The notes: a model not told the origin generated them from the sequence alone. A DNA stretch of 64,000 bases from Kofleriaceae bacterium (GCA_018058095.1 JAGPCO010000007.1:1-64000), one strand, 5' to 3'; shown: positions 1 through 21,153, counted from the stretch's first letter. Numbers and translations are program-made.

Positions 1-2
1 TC

Positions 3-434
3 GCGCTGTCGCGCGGCATGAAGGGGCTGGCGATCCGCCTCGCCCGCGGCTGGAACAAGGCCTTCGGCCGCCGTGGCCGGGTCTTCGCCGACCGCTACCA
101 CGCCCGCCCGGTCACCTCACCGACGCAAATGCGCAACACCCTGCGCTACGTGCTGTTCAACCACGTGAGCCATTCGATCCGGGATTGGCGAGCCAATCCC
201 GGCCAGCTCCGTCAGCGCCTGCGCTTCTTCGAGCCCGACCGGTGGTCGTCGGGACGATGGCACCCGACGAAGTCGGGTGTCTGGGTCATCGACGGGTCGC
301 CGCCTCCCGCGGGCTCCCCGTTGAGCGCTCCGAAGACCTGGCTCGCCCGCGAGGGCTGGCTCCGCGCTGGCGGGCCGATCGACCCGGCCGAGTTGCTGGA
401 CCGACGGCCTCCACGGCCTCCACGCGCGCGATGA
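3..434 (+). CDS. REP-associated tyrosine transposase (RAYT, Y1/IS200-like), 3' part
   Basis: The reading frame is open to the left edge of the window, so this is the C-terminal part (143 codons seen) of a longer gene. The visible protein has the RAYT/Y1 pattern GWNKAFGRRGRVFADRYHAR followed by an R-x-x-LRYVLFNH helix, which in this family carries the residues after the catalytic tyrosine helix, and a tail containing APKTWLAREGW that is common in the myxobacterial and planctomycete members. RAYTs are single-copy, domesticated relatives of IS200/IS605 transposases that act on short palindromes (REP/BIME). The HUH motif lies outside the window. The tail is Pro/Arg-rich. Palindromic repeats in this window (43538, 50107, 50149, 54434) are candidate substrates, which is inference. 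Confidence 0.75.
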   Translation, partial: ALSRGMKGLAIRLARGWNKAFGRRGRVFADRYHARPVTSPTQMRNTLRYVLFNHVSHSIRDWRANPGQLRQRLRFFEPDRWSSGRWHPTKSGVWVIDGSPPPAGSPLSAPKTWLAREGWLRAGGPIDPAELLDRRPPRPPRAR

Positions 435-503
435 CGGTGACCCGCCTCGACGAGGCCTGAGCGAGTCCGGCTTTCGCGGCGCCCAGAATACGGGGTCGGA
501 CTC

Positions 504-1787
504 CTAGCCGGCCACGACGGTCTCGATCTCGATGCGGCCGGCCTCGGTCAGCACGGCGCGCGCGGCCGCCGCCGTCGCCTCGGTGCTGACCGCGCGCAGC
601 GCCGCCAGCTCGTGCACGAAGCCCTGCGGATCGCCCCAGTGCTCGAGCCCGTGCTGGATGGCCTCGGCCCGCGCCAGCGTGCCCTCGAGCCGCCACCACA
701 GGCTGGCCTCGGCGCGGCCGACGATGCGGGCCAGCCGCGCCGGCTCGACCCCGCTGGCACACGCCGACGCCACCGCCTGGGCCAGCACCACCCGCACCTC
801 GTCCCGGTCGGCCTCGGCGTGTAGATCGACGATGAGGTGGACCTCGCTGCCCAGGCGGCCACGCGCCACGCCCATCACCACCCGGGTCGCGAGGTGGCGC
901 TGGTACACCAGCGCCTGCCACAGCGGCCCGACCCCGGGCGCGGTCAGCGCCACCGCCAGCAGCTCGAGCGCGTGCAGCGCCGGGTCGCCGTCGGCCGGCC
1001 CCATCCACACCCAGCGCAGGCGCCGGACCCTGGCGCGGGCGTCGGCCACCTCGGTCCGGCCCGGCGTGACGCCAGCCGGCGGGACGGCGCGGGCCGGCCG
1101 GACCGAGGCCGGGAACGTGCCGAAGTAGCGGGCCACCGCGGCCTCGGCCTCGGCCACCTCGATGCCGCCGGCGATGACCAGGGTCGCGTTGGCGGGGACG
1201 TACCAGGTCCGGTAGAAGGCGGCCACGTCGGCCAGCGTCGCCGCCTCGATGTCCTCGTGCCGGCCGATCGTCAGGTAGCGCAGCGGGTGACCGTCGGGGT
1301 ACAGCGCGGCGGCGGCGGCGAAACGCTCCGGCCCGTACGCGGCGTTCTCGTAGCGCTGGCGCCGCTCGGCCCGGACCACGTCCTGCTGGCCGCGCAGGCG
1401 GGCCTGGTCGACCGCCGGCAGGAAGTAGCCCATGCGATCACTCTCGAGCCACAGCGCCAGCTCGAGCGCGGCCGCCGGCACCACCTCGTGGTAGGCGGTG
1501 CGTTCGGTCGAGGTCGAGGCGTTGGCGCCGACCACGCCGTGCTCGCGCAGGATGGTGTAGTGGTGGCGGCCGGCCAGGTGCAGCGAGTTCTTGAACAGGT
1601 GCTCGAACAGGTGGGCAAAGCCCGAGGTGCCGGCCCGCTCGTCGCTGGCGCCGACCCGGTACCACACGCTGACCGCGACCAGGGGGCTGGTCAGGTCGCT
1701 GTGGATCGCCACCTCGAGCCCACACGGCAGGCGGGACCGCGCCACGTCCAGGCGCGGCCCGTCGGCGCCGACCAGGGCGGCGCTCAC
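504..1787 (-). CDS. M16 family zinc metallopeptidase (insulinase/processing-peptidase type)
   Basis: 427 residues. The inverted zinc motif is H59-L-F-E62-H63 with the third ligand E141 in [12 protein letters not shown], the order expected for M16 peptidases: HxxEH, then a Glu about 76 residues later. The second half ([19 protein letters not shown], then [13 protein letters not shown]) is the standard end of the first M16 repeat, followed by the inactive C-terminal repeat. There is no signal peptide or lipobox, so export is not evident. Bacterial M16 genes often occur as active/inactive pairs, but only one is present here. Its GTG/ATG start overlaps the stop of rsmI by four bases, so it is translationally coupled as the last gene of the sigma factor-rsmI-M16 operon. 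The substrate is unknown. Confidence 0.9.
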   Translation of the reverse strand: MSAALVGADGPRLDVARSRLPCGLEVAIHSDLTSPLVAVSVWYRVGASDERAGTSGFAHLFEHLFKNSLHLAGRHHYTILREHGVVGANASTSTERTAYHEVVPAAALELALWLESDRMGYFLPAVDQARLRGQQDVVRAERRQRYENAAYGPERFAAAAALYPDGHPLRYLTIGRHEDIEAATLADVAAFYRTWYVPANATLVIAGGIEVAEAEAAVARYFGTFPASVRPARAVPPAGVTPGRTEVADARARVRRLRWVWMGPADGDPALHALELLAVALTAPGVGPLWQALVYQRHLATRVVMGVARGRLGSEVHLIVDLHAEADRDEVRVVLAQAVASACASGVEPARLARIVGRAEASLWWRLEGTLARAEAIQHGLEHWGDPQGFVHELAALRAVSTEATAAAARAVLTEAGRIEIETVVAG

Positions 1788-2751
1788 CGCCGGCCCGATC
1801 GGCCCGGGTCGGGCGGGGCGGGCGGATCGAGCTCGCCGCCGCCGGCGCCGCGGTCCGGCCCGGCGGCGCCGTCGGTGCGCGCCAGCGACAGCGCCAGCTG
1901 ATACAGCTGCCGACGCGGCTTGCCGGTACGCACCACCAGGCGGGCCGCGGCGTCACGCGGGCCCAGGCCGCCGGCGAGCAGGGCGCGCAGCTCGGCCTCG
2001 ACGTCGACCGTGGTGATGCGGGCCGCCGGGTCGGCCCCGGCCACCACCAGCGTGCACTCGCCGCGCGGCGCGACCTCGGCGTACCGCGCCGCCAGCTCGG
2101 CCACCGGCGCCCGCACGTGCTCCTCGTACAGCTTGCTGATCTCGCGCGACAGGCTGGCCGGTCGGTCGGCGCCGAGGGCGTCGGCCAGGTCGCGGCAGGT
2201 GGCGGCGACGCGATCAGGCGCCTCGTAGAAGATGAGCGTCGCGACCTGGTCGCGCAGCTCGCCGAACAGCTGGCGGCGCGCCCCGGCCTCGCGCGGCGGG
2301 AAGCCGACGAACAGGAAGCGCTCGCTCGGCAGGCCGGACGCGATCAGCGCGGCCACCGCCGCCACCGGCCCGGGCACCACCTCGATCCGGGCCCCGGCGG
2401 CGACCGCCGCCGCCACCACGCGCGCGCCCGGATCGGACACGCCCGGCGTGCCGGCCTCGCTGACGATGGCCACGGCGCGGCCGGCCGCCAGGTGTGCGCA
2501 CACCTGATCGGCGCGCCCGACCTCGTTGCCCTCGAACACGCTGATGACCTGGCGATGCGGGTTGGCCGCGCCGCCGAGGTCGGCCTGGGCCAGCAGGGTC
2601 CGCACGCTGCGGGTGTCCTCGGCGGCGATGACGTCGGCGCTGCGCAGGACCCGGGCCGCGCGCGGCGACAGGTCCTCGAGGTTGCCGATGGGCGAGGCGA
2701 CCACGTACAGCGTGCCGAGCGCGGCCGCGCCGTCGCCTGCGCTGGCGCCGC

Positions 2752-2755
<4 letters not shown>
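1784..2755 (-). CDS. rsmI: 16S rRNA (cytidine1402-2'-O)-methyltransferase RsmI
   Basis: 323 residues. RsmI 2'-O-methylates C1402 of 16S rRNA in the ribosomal P site using S-adenosylmethionine. The family landmarks are in order: [20 protein letters not shown] near the N-terminus, VIAAEDTR, the SAM-site loop [28 protein letters not shown], and [12 protein letters not shown]. The C-terminal helical part (residues about 255-310) is typical. It starts inside the stop codon of the sigma-factor gene (ATGA) and ends inside the start of the M16 gene, so all three are probably made from one message. RsmI next to a sigma factor is not a fixed family arrangement. The identification itself is secure. Confidence 0.95.
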
Positions 2756-3894
<1,139 letters not shown>

Positions 3895-3910
3895 GGCAGC
3901 CACCATACTA
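3895..3910 (-). promoter_or_regulatory. Probable -10 box of the sigma-factor operon, nearly leaderless
   Basis: On the minus strand TAGTAT lies at 3910-3905, placing the expected transcription start about 3898, four bases before the ATG. There is no convincing -35. The box argues against the longer start at 3906. Confidence 0.45.
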
Positions 3911-3983
3911 CACCACCGTACGTCGGCACCCCGGCGCGGGCGGCCAACGCGACGGTGCAACTGGCGGGAGCGACAAGAGCCTC

Positions 3984-3995
3984 TATACTCAGGCC
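3984..3995 (+). promoter_or_regulatory. -10 box directly before the S41 protease gene
   Basis: TATACT at 3984-3989 is followed by six bases and then ATG at 3996. By the usual -10 to +1 distance the transcript starts on the A of the ATG. No Shine-Dalgarno sequence is present. The -35 region is weak. Confidence 0.5.
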
Positions 3996-7043
<3,048 letters not shown>

Positions 7044-7156
7044 CGCGGCGCAGCACGATCCGCCCGGCTGATGGCCCGTGTGGACTCGATGGGTTACCGT
7101 CGTGATCGTCATCGCTGAATCCGGCAGCCCGACCGGGCGTCCATAGAGCAGGCCCC

Positions 7157-7594
7157 ATGAACCACCTCCCCGTCCCCGCCGTGCTCACCGTCGTCGCGAC
7201 CGCCTTCCTGGCGGCCAGCCCGGCCGCGATCGCCGCACCCGACGACTTCATCGGCTCGTACGACGTCAAGTACGAGGAGGCCATGAACAACTGCAGCAAC
7301 GTCGGCATGAGCCTGGCCCGCGGCACGCTCACCCTCGACCGCAAGAAGGCCAAGGTCGAGGTCAACCTCGACTCGCTGCCGACGATGATGGGCCCCCCGC
7401 CCAAGGCCGGCCGCCTGCGCGCCAGCTCCAAGCAGGGCCCGACCACGATCGCCGGCCTCGATGGCCAGTTCTCGCTGGCCGGCCGGGTCGAGGCCGGCGC
7501 CGTGCAGTTCGTGCTGGTGGCCGAGTACTTCGCGAACAAGAAGCCGCTGTGCCAGCAGAGCTGGAACGTCAGCGGCGTCAAGCGCGCGCGCTGA
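7157..7594 (+). CDS. Small secreted protein of unknown function
   Basis: 145 residues. A clean Sec signal peptide (about residues 1-27, ending AAIAA-PDD) is followed by a compact domain that looks beta-rich (SYDVKYEEAMNNCSNVGM, then GTLTLDRKKAKVEVNLDSL) with two cysteines, one after the signal and one near the C-terminus (KPLCQQSW), which could pair in the periplasm. I do not recognise the family. It lies 113 bases downstream of the S41 protease on the same strand and could be co-transcribed or have its own weak promoter (TAGAGC at 7144). It ends 19 bases from the convergent YkgJ-like gene. Confidence 0.75.
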   Translation: MNHLPVPAVLTVVATAFLAASPAAIAAPDDFIGSYDVKYEEAMNNCSNVGMSLARGTLTLDRKKAKVEVNLDSLPTMMGPPPKAGRLRASSKQGPTTIAGLDGQFSLAGRVEAGAVQFVLVAEYFANKKPLCQQSWNVSGVKRAR

Positions 7595-7613
7595 GCGGCG
7601 CGCGCCCCGCCGG

Positions 7614-8200
7614 CTACGGCCGCGGCGGTGTGTCGGCGTCGGCGTAGGCGGCGCGCAGGAGCGCACGCTCGAGGGCCAGGCGCAGGGCGCGGTTGATCGG
7701 GTGCTGGACCCGGGCCGAGTCGGGATCGAGCGCGTCGGCCTGGGCCTGCAGGTCGGCCATGACGGCGACCGGGCCGCCGGCGCCGACGTGGGCGACCGCG
7801 CGCGCCACCGCCGCCGGGCGCTCGCGCTTGTGAACGTGGCAGGCGGCGAGCTCGGGCTGGCCGTGCTTGTCGCGCACGGCCGAGAACCCGAACAGCCGGC
7901 AGATCAGCGGGCGCAGCGCGTACGCGGTGCAGCCGCCCGGCAGGCGCCCGGCGGCGAAGTACACGCACGGCGCGTCGTCGCCGGCGGCGAGCAGCGCGGC
8001 CAGCCGGGCCTCGGCGGTGCCGACCGCGACCTCGGCGTCGGCCATCGGCGCCAGGTCGGCCACGGTGGCGTGCGGCTGGTGGTGGGCGCAGCAGTGCCCG
8101 CAGCCGGTCGGGCAGGCCAGGCCGGTCGCCGCCGTCAGCGCGTCGACGGCGGCGTCGGCCTCGGCCAGCACCTCCAGCAGCGGCGAGCGCCGGCCCGTGC

Positions 8201-8204
<4 letters not shown>
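7614..8204 (-). CDS. YkgJ family cysteine-cluster protein
   Basis: 196 residues from GTG. The cluster C31-P-T-G-C35-G-H-C38-C39 near the N-terminus is followed by DDAPCVYF, GGCTAYALRPLICRLFGF, and later AACHVHK. This Cys-x3-Cys-x2-Cys-Cys ... Cys ... Cys-x-x-Y-x-x-RP-x-x-CR order is the UPF0153/YkgJ signature, thought to bind zinc or an iron-sulfur cluster. The start is fixed by a GTGA overlap with the stop of the upstream glycosyltransferase, so it is the third gene of that minus-strand operon. Its biochemical role is unknown for the family. Its coupling to GT-C enzymes suggests a part in the same envelope pathway (inference). Confidence 0.85.
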
Positions 8205-10288
<2,084 letters not shown>

Positions 10289-10296
10289 CAGCTCTC

Positions 10297-12201
<1,905 letters not shown>

Positions 12202-12236
12202 GGGGTCGGAGCATACGCTACCTTCCCGGCACCCGC
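12202..12236. promoter_or_regulatory. 35-base divergent promoter of the two glycosyltransferase/sulfatase operons
   Basis: Minus strand: TATGCT at 12215-12210 predicts a start near 12203, two bases before ATG 12201. Plus strand: TACCTT at 12219-12224 predicts a start near 12231, six bases before GTG 12237; TACGCT at 12214-12219 is an alternative. The two -10 elements are back-to-back and any -35 regions would lie inside the opposite gene. Confidence 0.45.
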
Positions 12237-14905
<2,669 letters not shown>

Positions 14906-14909
<4 letters not shown>

Positions 14910-17059
14910 CCCCAGCGCCGGGTCAGCCCGGCGCCCTCGCCCGCTGGTGGCCCCACCTGCGCTGGCTGGTGTGGCTGGCGGCGACCACCCCGGCGCTGAT
15001 CCAGCTCGGCCTGCTCGTCAGCGCCATCGCCGGCCGCCTGACCTACCCGTACGACCTCGAGTGGATGGAGGGCGGCCTGCTCCAGCACGCGTACCGCATC
15101 GGCGAGGGCCACGGCATCTACGTCGAGCCGTCGATCGAGTTCATCCCGTACCTGTACACGCCGCTGTACCCCGGCCTGCTGGCCGCGCTCGGCAAGGTGT
15201 TCGGGCTCGGCTACACGCTGGGCCGGGTGGTGTCGGTGCTGGCGCTCATCGGCATCGTCGCCATCGCCGCGCGCTCGCTGGTGTTCACTGGACACCGGCG
15301 CCGCCGGCGCGGCCCACGCGGCGCGGCCCGCCGCGGCGACGAGGGCGCGGCCCGGCCGGTCGCGCTGGCTGGCCTCATCGCCGGGCTCGGCCTGTTCGCC
15401 GCCGCGTACCCGTACATGGACGGCTGGTACGACCTGGTCCGGGCCGACACCCTGGCCCTGGCGATGATCACCGGCGGCCTGGTCCTGGCCGGCGGGGTCC
15501 ACCACGGCGCCGGCTGGCGCGGCGACGCCCGCGCCGCGGCCGCCGCCGCGACCCTGGCGCTCGCCTTCTTCGCCAAGCAGACGGCGGTGCTGTACGTGGC
15601 CTGGGGCGGCCTGATCGTGGTCGCCGTCCACGCGCCCATGCTGGCGGCACGCTGGCGCGACGGCCGGGCCTGGGGCCTGGCCGCGCGCCGCGGCGTCACC
15701 TACGGCGTCGTCGCCGGCGCCATCGGCCTGGGCGGCACCGCCCTCCTGCAGCGCACCACCGGCGGCTGGTTCTGGACCTACGTCTACCAGGTCCACCAGG
15801 ACCACGACTTCAACATGGACCGGTTCTGGCGCTCGTTCGACAACATCCTGATGCACTTCCGGCCGATGACCGCGCTCGCGCTGATCGGCCTCCTCGTCGT
15901 GGTCGGCCACGCGCTGGTGCGGCGCCGGCTCTTGCCCGGCGGCGGCGCCATGCTGCTGTGGGCCGGGACCTTCGCCCTGTCGACGCTGCTCGGGGCCATC
16001 GGCTGGGGCACCGAGTTCGCGCACTTCAACGCGTACATGCCAGCCTTCCTGCACGGCGCGCTGGCCGCCGCCGCCGCCGTCGCCGTGTCGTGGCAGCTCG
16101 GGCGCCGGATTTCGGCCCGGGCCGCCGCTCGCGCCACCCGGGTGCTGGTGCCGGCGCTCCTGGCCGGCGCCGCCCTGGCCGGCCTCGGCGCCTCGGCCTG
16201 GGCCTGGCGCTGGAAGCCGGCGCACTTCACGCCGCGCCCGGCCGATCGCGCCGGCGGCGACGCCCTCATCGCCCAGCTGCGCGGCGTCGGTGGCGAGGTC
16301 TGGGCGCCGTCGCACCCGTGGTACCTGCACCTGGCCGGCAAGGAGATGTACGTCCACCGCATGGGCATCAAGGACGTGACCGCGCGCAAGCCGCGCCCGG
16401 TGCGCGGCTTCCCCGACGCCATCCGGGCCCAGCGCTTCGCCGGCCTCCTGCTCGACGAGCGCGACCTGCACCTCGAGTGGCCGCTCATCACCAGCCTGTA
16501 CCGCCCCGAGGTCGGCATCGCCCCGGCGCAGCGCCCGCGCCTGTACTCGGGCGCCAAGGTCCGGCCCGAGGCGCTGTGGGTGCCGGCGGTGCCGGCCACC
16601 GTCCCGCTCGGGGTCAAGGTCATCGCCGACTTCGAGGGCGGCCGCTTCGCCGACGGCTGGCAGCCTCAGGGCGCGGCCTGGGGCCGGGCCCCGGCCGACC
16701 GCGAGCGCGCCGGGCAGGGCCTGGTGCGCGGCTTCGGCGGCCGCTGGTTCACCACCAGCATGCACGGCGGCGACGCCGCCACCGGCACCCTGGCCTCGCC
16801 GCCGTTCACCCTGACCGGGCGCCGCCTCACCGCGCGCCTGTGCGGTGGCACCGACGCCGGCGCGCTCCGGCTCGAGCTGTGGGTCGGCGGCGGCATCGTC
16901 GCCACCGCCGCGGCCCCGGGCAGCCCGGGCGAGCAGTTCACCGAGGTCGCCATCGACGTCACGCCGTGGCGCGGGCAGGAGGCCCGGGTCATCCTGGTCG
17001 ACCAGGCGACCGGGTCGTGGGGCCACCTGTCCGTCGACGAGATCTGGCTGTGGCCGTGA
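14906..17059 (+). CDS. GT39-like membrane glycosyltransferase with C-terminal carbohydrate-binding-like domain
   Basis: 717 residues from a GTG that overlaps the previous stop (GTGA). The first helix is followed by the loop YPYDLEWMEGGLLQHAYRI, the acidic D-x-E motif of GT-C enzymes, and YTPLYPGLLAALGKVFG. About ten further hydrophobic segments reach residue 430. A soluble region then ends in a beta-sandwich (about 570-717, starting VIADFEGGRFADGW and running through SPPFTLTGRRLTARLCGG to LVDQATGSWGHLSVDEIWL). This matches the lectin-like module seen beside glycosidase domains of the levanase type. This looks like a sugar transferase whose acceptor or product is held by the attached module. 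It is coupled to the sulfatase-fold gene and shares the divergent block with two other GT-C genes. Confidence 0.8.
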
Positions 17060-17090
17060 GCTGACGGCGCCCGGCCGAGGTCGGGCCTTG

Positions 17091-17109
17091 CTACCTTCGC
17101 GCCACCCCC
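17091..17109 (+). promoter_or_regulatory. Promoter -10 before the DUF3857/transglutaminase gene
   Basis: TACCTT at 17092-17097, preceded by TTGC, is followed by 12 bases and ATG 17110. The predicted leader is about six bases, without a Shine-Dalgarno. The same GCTACCTT-N12-start layout is seen before 12237, and GCTAGAAC-N12-start before secA. Confidence 0.4.
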
Positions 17110-20100
17110 ATGCGTCTTGCTGTTGCGTTTGCGCTCGTCGTGGTGGTGTGGGGCGGGACCGCCCACGCCGCCGATCCGCTCGACCTGCCGTCGTTCACCG
17201 CGCCGGTGCCCGACCTGCTCGCGGCCGCCCGCGCGGCGCCGGCGGGAGACTGGCCAGTCGTCGTCCTGCGCGAGGAGTCCGAGCGCACGTTCGACGCCGC
17301 CGGGCGGATGGTCGAGCGCTGGCGCATGGTCTTCGTGGTCCGGACCCAGGCCGGCGTCGACGACTGGGGCACGCTGAGCAGCGAGTGGAGCCCGTTCTAC
17401 CAGGACAAGCCGGCGGTGCGGATCCGGGTCATCGCCCCCGACGGCACCACCAGCAACCTCGACCCCTCGCTCATCCACGACGCGCCGGCGGTGGAGGACT
17501 CGCCCGCGGTCTTCAGCGACCGGCGCGTCCTGCAGATGCCCCTGCCCCGCCTGCAGATCGGCAGCGTCGTCGAGGAGGAGCTCATCACCACCGATCGCGA
17601 GCCGCTGTCGAAGGCCGGCACGGCGTCGCGCTTCTACTTCGGCGCCGGCGTGCCGGTGCAGTCGTCGCGCCTGACGATCAGCGCCCCGGCCGACCGGCCG
17701 CTGCGGGTGGTGGGCCGCGCCCTCCCGGCCGGGATGGGGCCGACGGTCGCCCGGACCGGCGGCCGTCAGACCTGGCGCTACCAGCTCGGGCCCCAGGCCG
17801 CCCTGCCCCGGGGCGAGGCCGACGTGCCAGGCGAGATCGCCACGGTGCCGCAGGTCGGGCTGGCGACCGCGACCTCCTGGACCGCGGTCGCGCGCGACTA
17901 CCGCCAGGTGCTCGAGCGCCAGATCGCCGCCGGGCCCCCAGCGTGGCCGACCGGCGTCACCCGTGGGCGCGACCTCGCCAGCGTGCGCGCGCTGGTGCGC
18001 TGGCTGCACGCGCACGTCCGTTACACCGGCATCGAGTTCGGCCAGGCCGCCATGGTGCCGTGGCCGCCGGCGGAGACCCTGCGGCGCGGCTTCGGTGACT
18101 GCAAGGACAAGGCGGTCCTGCTGGTCGCGCTGCTGCGCCAGGCCGGGCTGCGGGCCGACCTGGCCCTGCTCGAGACCGGGCCCGGGCGCGACGTCGACCA
18201 CGACCTGCCCGGCATGGGCGTGTTCGACCACGCCATCGTCCGCACCGTCGTCGCTGGCCGTCCGGTGTGGATCGACGCGACCGAGGACCTGGTCCCGGTC
18301 GGCGAGCTGCCGGCGCGCGATCAGAGCCGGCTCTCGCTGGTGATCGCCGACGACACCCGCGCGCTGGTCGCCACGCCGAGCGCGACCCCGGCCAGCAACC
18401 TGGTGCGCGAGGTCCGGACCTTCGAGCTGGCCGAGGACGGCGGCGCGCGCGTGACCGAGCTCAGCCGGGAGGGTGGGGTGTTCGCCGCCGAGATGCGGGC
18501 GTGGCGGCGCGACACCCGGGCCGAGGACCTGACGCGCGCGCTGACCTCGTACGTCGAGCGAGAGTACGCGGCCAAGGCGCTCGCACGCCACGACGCGACC
18601 CCGCCGGCCGACCTCGATCGCCCGTTCGAGGTGACGGTGATCGCGACCGAAGCGTCCCGGGCGTTCTCCCGGCGCGCCAGCATCGACGTCACCCTGTTCC
18701 CCAGTGACACGCTCGACAAGGTGCCGGAGCTCGCCCGCACCAAGCCAGCCACGGGCGCGCCCGCGCGCCGGCATCCGTTCGTGTGGCATCGCCCGCACGT
18801 CTACGAGATCGAGAACCGCCTGATCATCCCCGACGGCTTCACCCTGCCGGCGCCGCCGCCGCCGCGCCAGCGCGCCCTCGGCTCCGCCTCGCTCAGCGAG
18901 CGCAGCCGGGTCGAGGGGCGCACCCTCATCGTCACCGTCCGCTTCGACAGCGGCAAGGTCCGCCTGGCGCCCGCGGAGCTGGGCGCGCTGCAGCAGGCGC
19001 TGGCCGGGATCGGCGACGAGTCGATCCGGATCTCGATCGAACACACCGGGATGGCGCTGGCCAGCCGTGGTCGGCCGCGCGAGGCGGTGGCCGAGATGCA
19101 CCGGCTCATCGCCGCCCAGCCGAAGGTGGCCGATCACCACAAGCGCCTGAGCAACGTCCTGCTCCAGGCCGGCCTCGGCCAGGCGGCCCGGCGCGCGGCG
19201 CGGGTCGCGACCGAGCTGGCGCCGACCGATGGCGACGCCTACCAGGTCCTGGCCTACGCCCTGCGCCACGACTCGTTCGGGCGCGAGTTCGGGTTCGACC
19301 ACGACCGCGCCGGGGCCCTGGCCGCCTACGCCGCGGCGCTGCAGCGGTCGCCCAGCCACGTCGGGGCGCTGCTCGACCGCGCCAGCCTGCTCGCGCGCGG
19401 CACGCTCGGCGATCGGTACGGTGCCGGCAGCGACGTGGCCGCGGCCATCACCGCCTACCGCGCCGCCGGCGCGGTGTCCGATGACGATGGACCCGAGCTC
19501 GAGATCGCCCAGGCCTTGCTGTTCCAGGCCAAGTTCGACGCGGCCGTGGCCGAGCTCGAGCCGCTCGAGAGCGGCCAGCGCCGGGACGGGCTGCTGGTGG
19601 CGGCCCTGGCCGGCGGGCGTGGCCAGGCGGCGGCCCTCGAGTTGGCGTCGCGCCGGCGCACCGGTCAGGCCCGCGACAACCTGCTCACCTCCGCCGCGGG
19701 CAGCCTGGCCGGCGTGCGCCACTACGCGCCCGCGCTCGCCCTGTTCGAGGCGGCCAACACCGAGCCGGCCCGGCTGGCCCTGATCCGTCGCTTCCGGCGC
19801 AGCGGGACACCCGCCGTGCCCCCGGCCGATCCGCGCGCCCCGATCGTGGCGCTGCACCGTCACGCCCTGGGCGACGTGGCGCCGCCGCGTCTGCCCGGCA
19901 CCGAGGTGGTCCCGCTCGCGGTGAACGTGAACGACCGGGCCGACACCACGCCCGACTTCCCGCTGGCCTACCTGCTCGACGTCGCCAGCTCCTTGCCCGA
20001 GCTGACCGTGAAGCCGCTCGGCCCCGGGCTGTGGTGGGTCGACGTCATCACCAACGGGGAGGCCGAGGCCCACCTGGTGGCGCGCGACCGGGGCCGCGCC

Positions 20101-21060
20101 GTCTACCTCGCCGCCGCCGCCCACGCCGCCCAGGTCGGGCAGGCCCTGTTCACGCTGCTCGAGCGCGGCGACCACCGCGGCGCCGACCGGGTCCTCGACG
20201 CCACCATCCCGCACCTGAACGCGCCGCTGCGCGAGCTGCGCCCGACCGGGACCGCGGCCACGCCGGCGGCGCTCGCGCTGGCGGCCGCCTTGCTGCGCCC
20301 GGCGCACCCGCGGGCGCTGGCCGCCCTGGCCGGGTGCGCCAAGGCCGGGGCCGGGCTGCGCCGGGCCTGCGTGGTGGCCCGGTCCGAGGCGATGGAGGCG
20401 GCCGGTCGCTGGACCGAGATGGCGCAGCTCGGCCCGGACCTGACCGCTGCCGGCTTCCCGGCGACCATGGTTCGCATGGTCCGGGCCCGGGCCCTGGCCC
20501 AGGCCGGCAAGCGCGCCGAGGCCCGGCAGGAGCTGGCCGACGAGCTGCGCGACCAGCCCGGATCGACGGCGGCGCTGACCGAGCTCCTCATGATCGCGCT
20601 GCACGAGGGCGTGCCAGCGACGATCGAGGCCGCGGCCAAGGCGCTGGCCGGCGCCGGCGGCGCCGACGCCCAGCAGCGCAACGCCGCGGCCTGGGCGCTG
20701 GCGGCGATCGATCGGGACCTGCCCGCGGCGCTGGCCATGATCGACCACAGCAACCTCACCGAGGCCAACATCCTCAACACCCGCGGCGTGGTGCTGGCCG
20801 GCCGCGGCGAGCTCGGCCGGTCCATCGCCGACCTGCACGAGTCGATGCGCCGGGCCGGCCGGCGCACCCCGAGCGACGCCGACTGGTACCTGGCCGGCCG
20901 GCTGGCCGAGGCCCACGGCCAGCGCGCCGACGCGCTCGCCGCGTACGGGCGGGTCAAGCCGGGCACGATCGGGCCGACCGAGCCCGCGCTGATCGACACC
21001 GCGACCATGGCCCGAGCCCAGGCGGCGGCGCTGCGGGCCGGCGCCCGCCCCGGGCCCTGA
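17110..21060 (+). CDS. DUF3857/transglutaminase-like protein with C-terminal TPR region
   Basis: 1316 residues. A signal peptide (1-20, ending AHA) is followed by a DUF3857 domain (about 50-230), then a transglutaminase-like core with a complete triad: C331 in RGFGDCKDKAVLL, H374 in GVFDHAIV, D389 in VWIDATEDL. A DUF3858-like beta region carries on to about residue 620 and the remainder (to 1316) is Ala-rich helical repeats of TPR type. Members of this group are periplasmic or outer-membrane-associated, and their reaction is mostly unproven: protease or cross-linking activity is predicted from the triad. It is the gene before secA, separated by 114 bases, with its own promoter-like -10 at 17092. 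Confidence 0.88.
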   Translation: MRLAVAFALVVVVWGGTAHAADPLDLPSFTAPVPDLLAAARAAPAGDWPVVVLREESERTFDAAGRMVERWRMVFVVRTQAGVDDWGTLSSEWSPFYQDKPAVRIRVIAPDGTTSNLDPSLIHDAPAVEDSPAVFSDRRVLQMPLPRLQIGSVVEEELITTDREPLSKAGTASRFYFGAGVPVQSSRLTISAPADRPLRVVGRALPAGMGPTVARTGGRQTWRYQLGPQAALPRGEADVPGEIATVPQVGLATATSWTAVARDYRQVLERQIAAGPPAWPTGVTRGRDLASVRALVRWLHAHVRYTGIEFGQAAMVPWPPAETLRRGFGDCKDKAVLLVALLRQAGLRADLALLETGPGRDVDHDLPGMGVFDHAIVRTVVAGRPVWIDATEDLVPVGELPARDQSRLSLVIADDTRALVATPSATPASNLVREVRTFELAEDGGARVTELSREGGVFAAEMRAWRRDTRAEDLTRALTSYVEREYAAKALARHDATPPADLDRPFEVTVIATEASRAFSRRASIDVTLFPSDTLDKVPELARTKPATGAPARRHPFVWHRPHVYEIENRLIIPDGFTLPAPPPPRQRALGSASLSERSRVEGRTLIVTVRFDSGKVRLAPAELGALQQALAGIGDESIRISIEHTGMALASRGRPREAVAEMHRLIAAQPKVADHHKRLSNVLLQAGLGQAARRAARVATELAPTDGDAYQVLAYALRHDSFGREFGFDHDRAGALAAYAAALQRSPSHVGALLDRASLLARGTLGDRYGAGSDVAAAITAYRAAGAVSDDDGPELEIAQALLFQAKFDAAVAELEPLESGQRRDGLLVAALAGGRGQAAALELASRRRTGQARDNLLTSAAGSLAGVRHYAPALALFEAANTEPARLALIRRFRRSGTPAVPPADPRAPIVALHRHALGDVAPPRLPGTEVVPLAVNVNDRADTTPDFPLAYLLDVASSLPELTVKPLGPGLWWVDVITNGEAEAHLVARDRGRAVYLAAAAHAAQVGQALFTLLERGDHRGADRVLDATIPHLNAPLRELRPTGTAATPAALALAAALLRPAHPRALAALAGCAKAGAGLRRACVVARSEAMEAAGRWTEMAQLGPDLTAAGFPATMVRMVRARALAQAGKRAEARQELADELRDQPGSTAALTELLMIALHEGVPATIEAAAKALAGAGGADAQQRNAAAWALAAIDRDLPAALAMIDHSNLTEANILNTRGVVLAGRGELGRSIADLHESMRRAGRRTPSDADWYLAGRLAEAHGQRADALAAYGRVKPGTIGPTEPALIDTATMARAQAAALRAGARPGP

Positions 21061-21153
21061 CCGAGCGGGCAGGCGCAGCGCCAAGCGCACGCGATCACGA
21101 GGAAATCTCCGTCGACGAGGTGCCCGGGAAACCCGCCGACGACGGGGCGTTCG

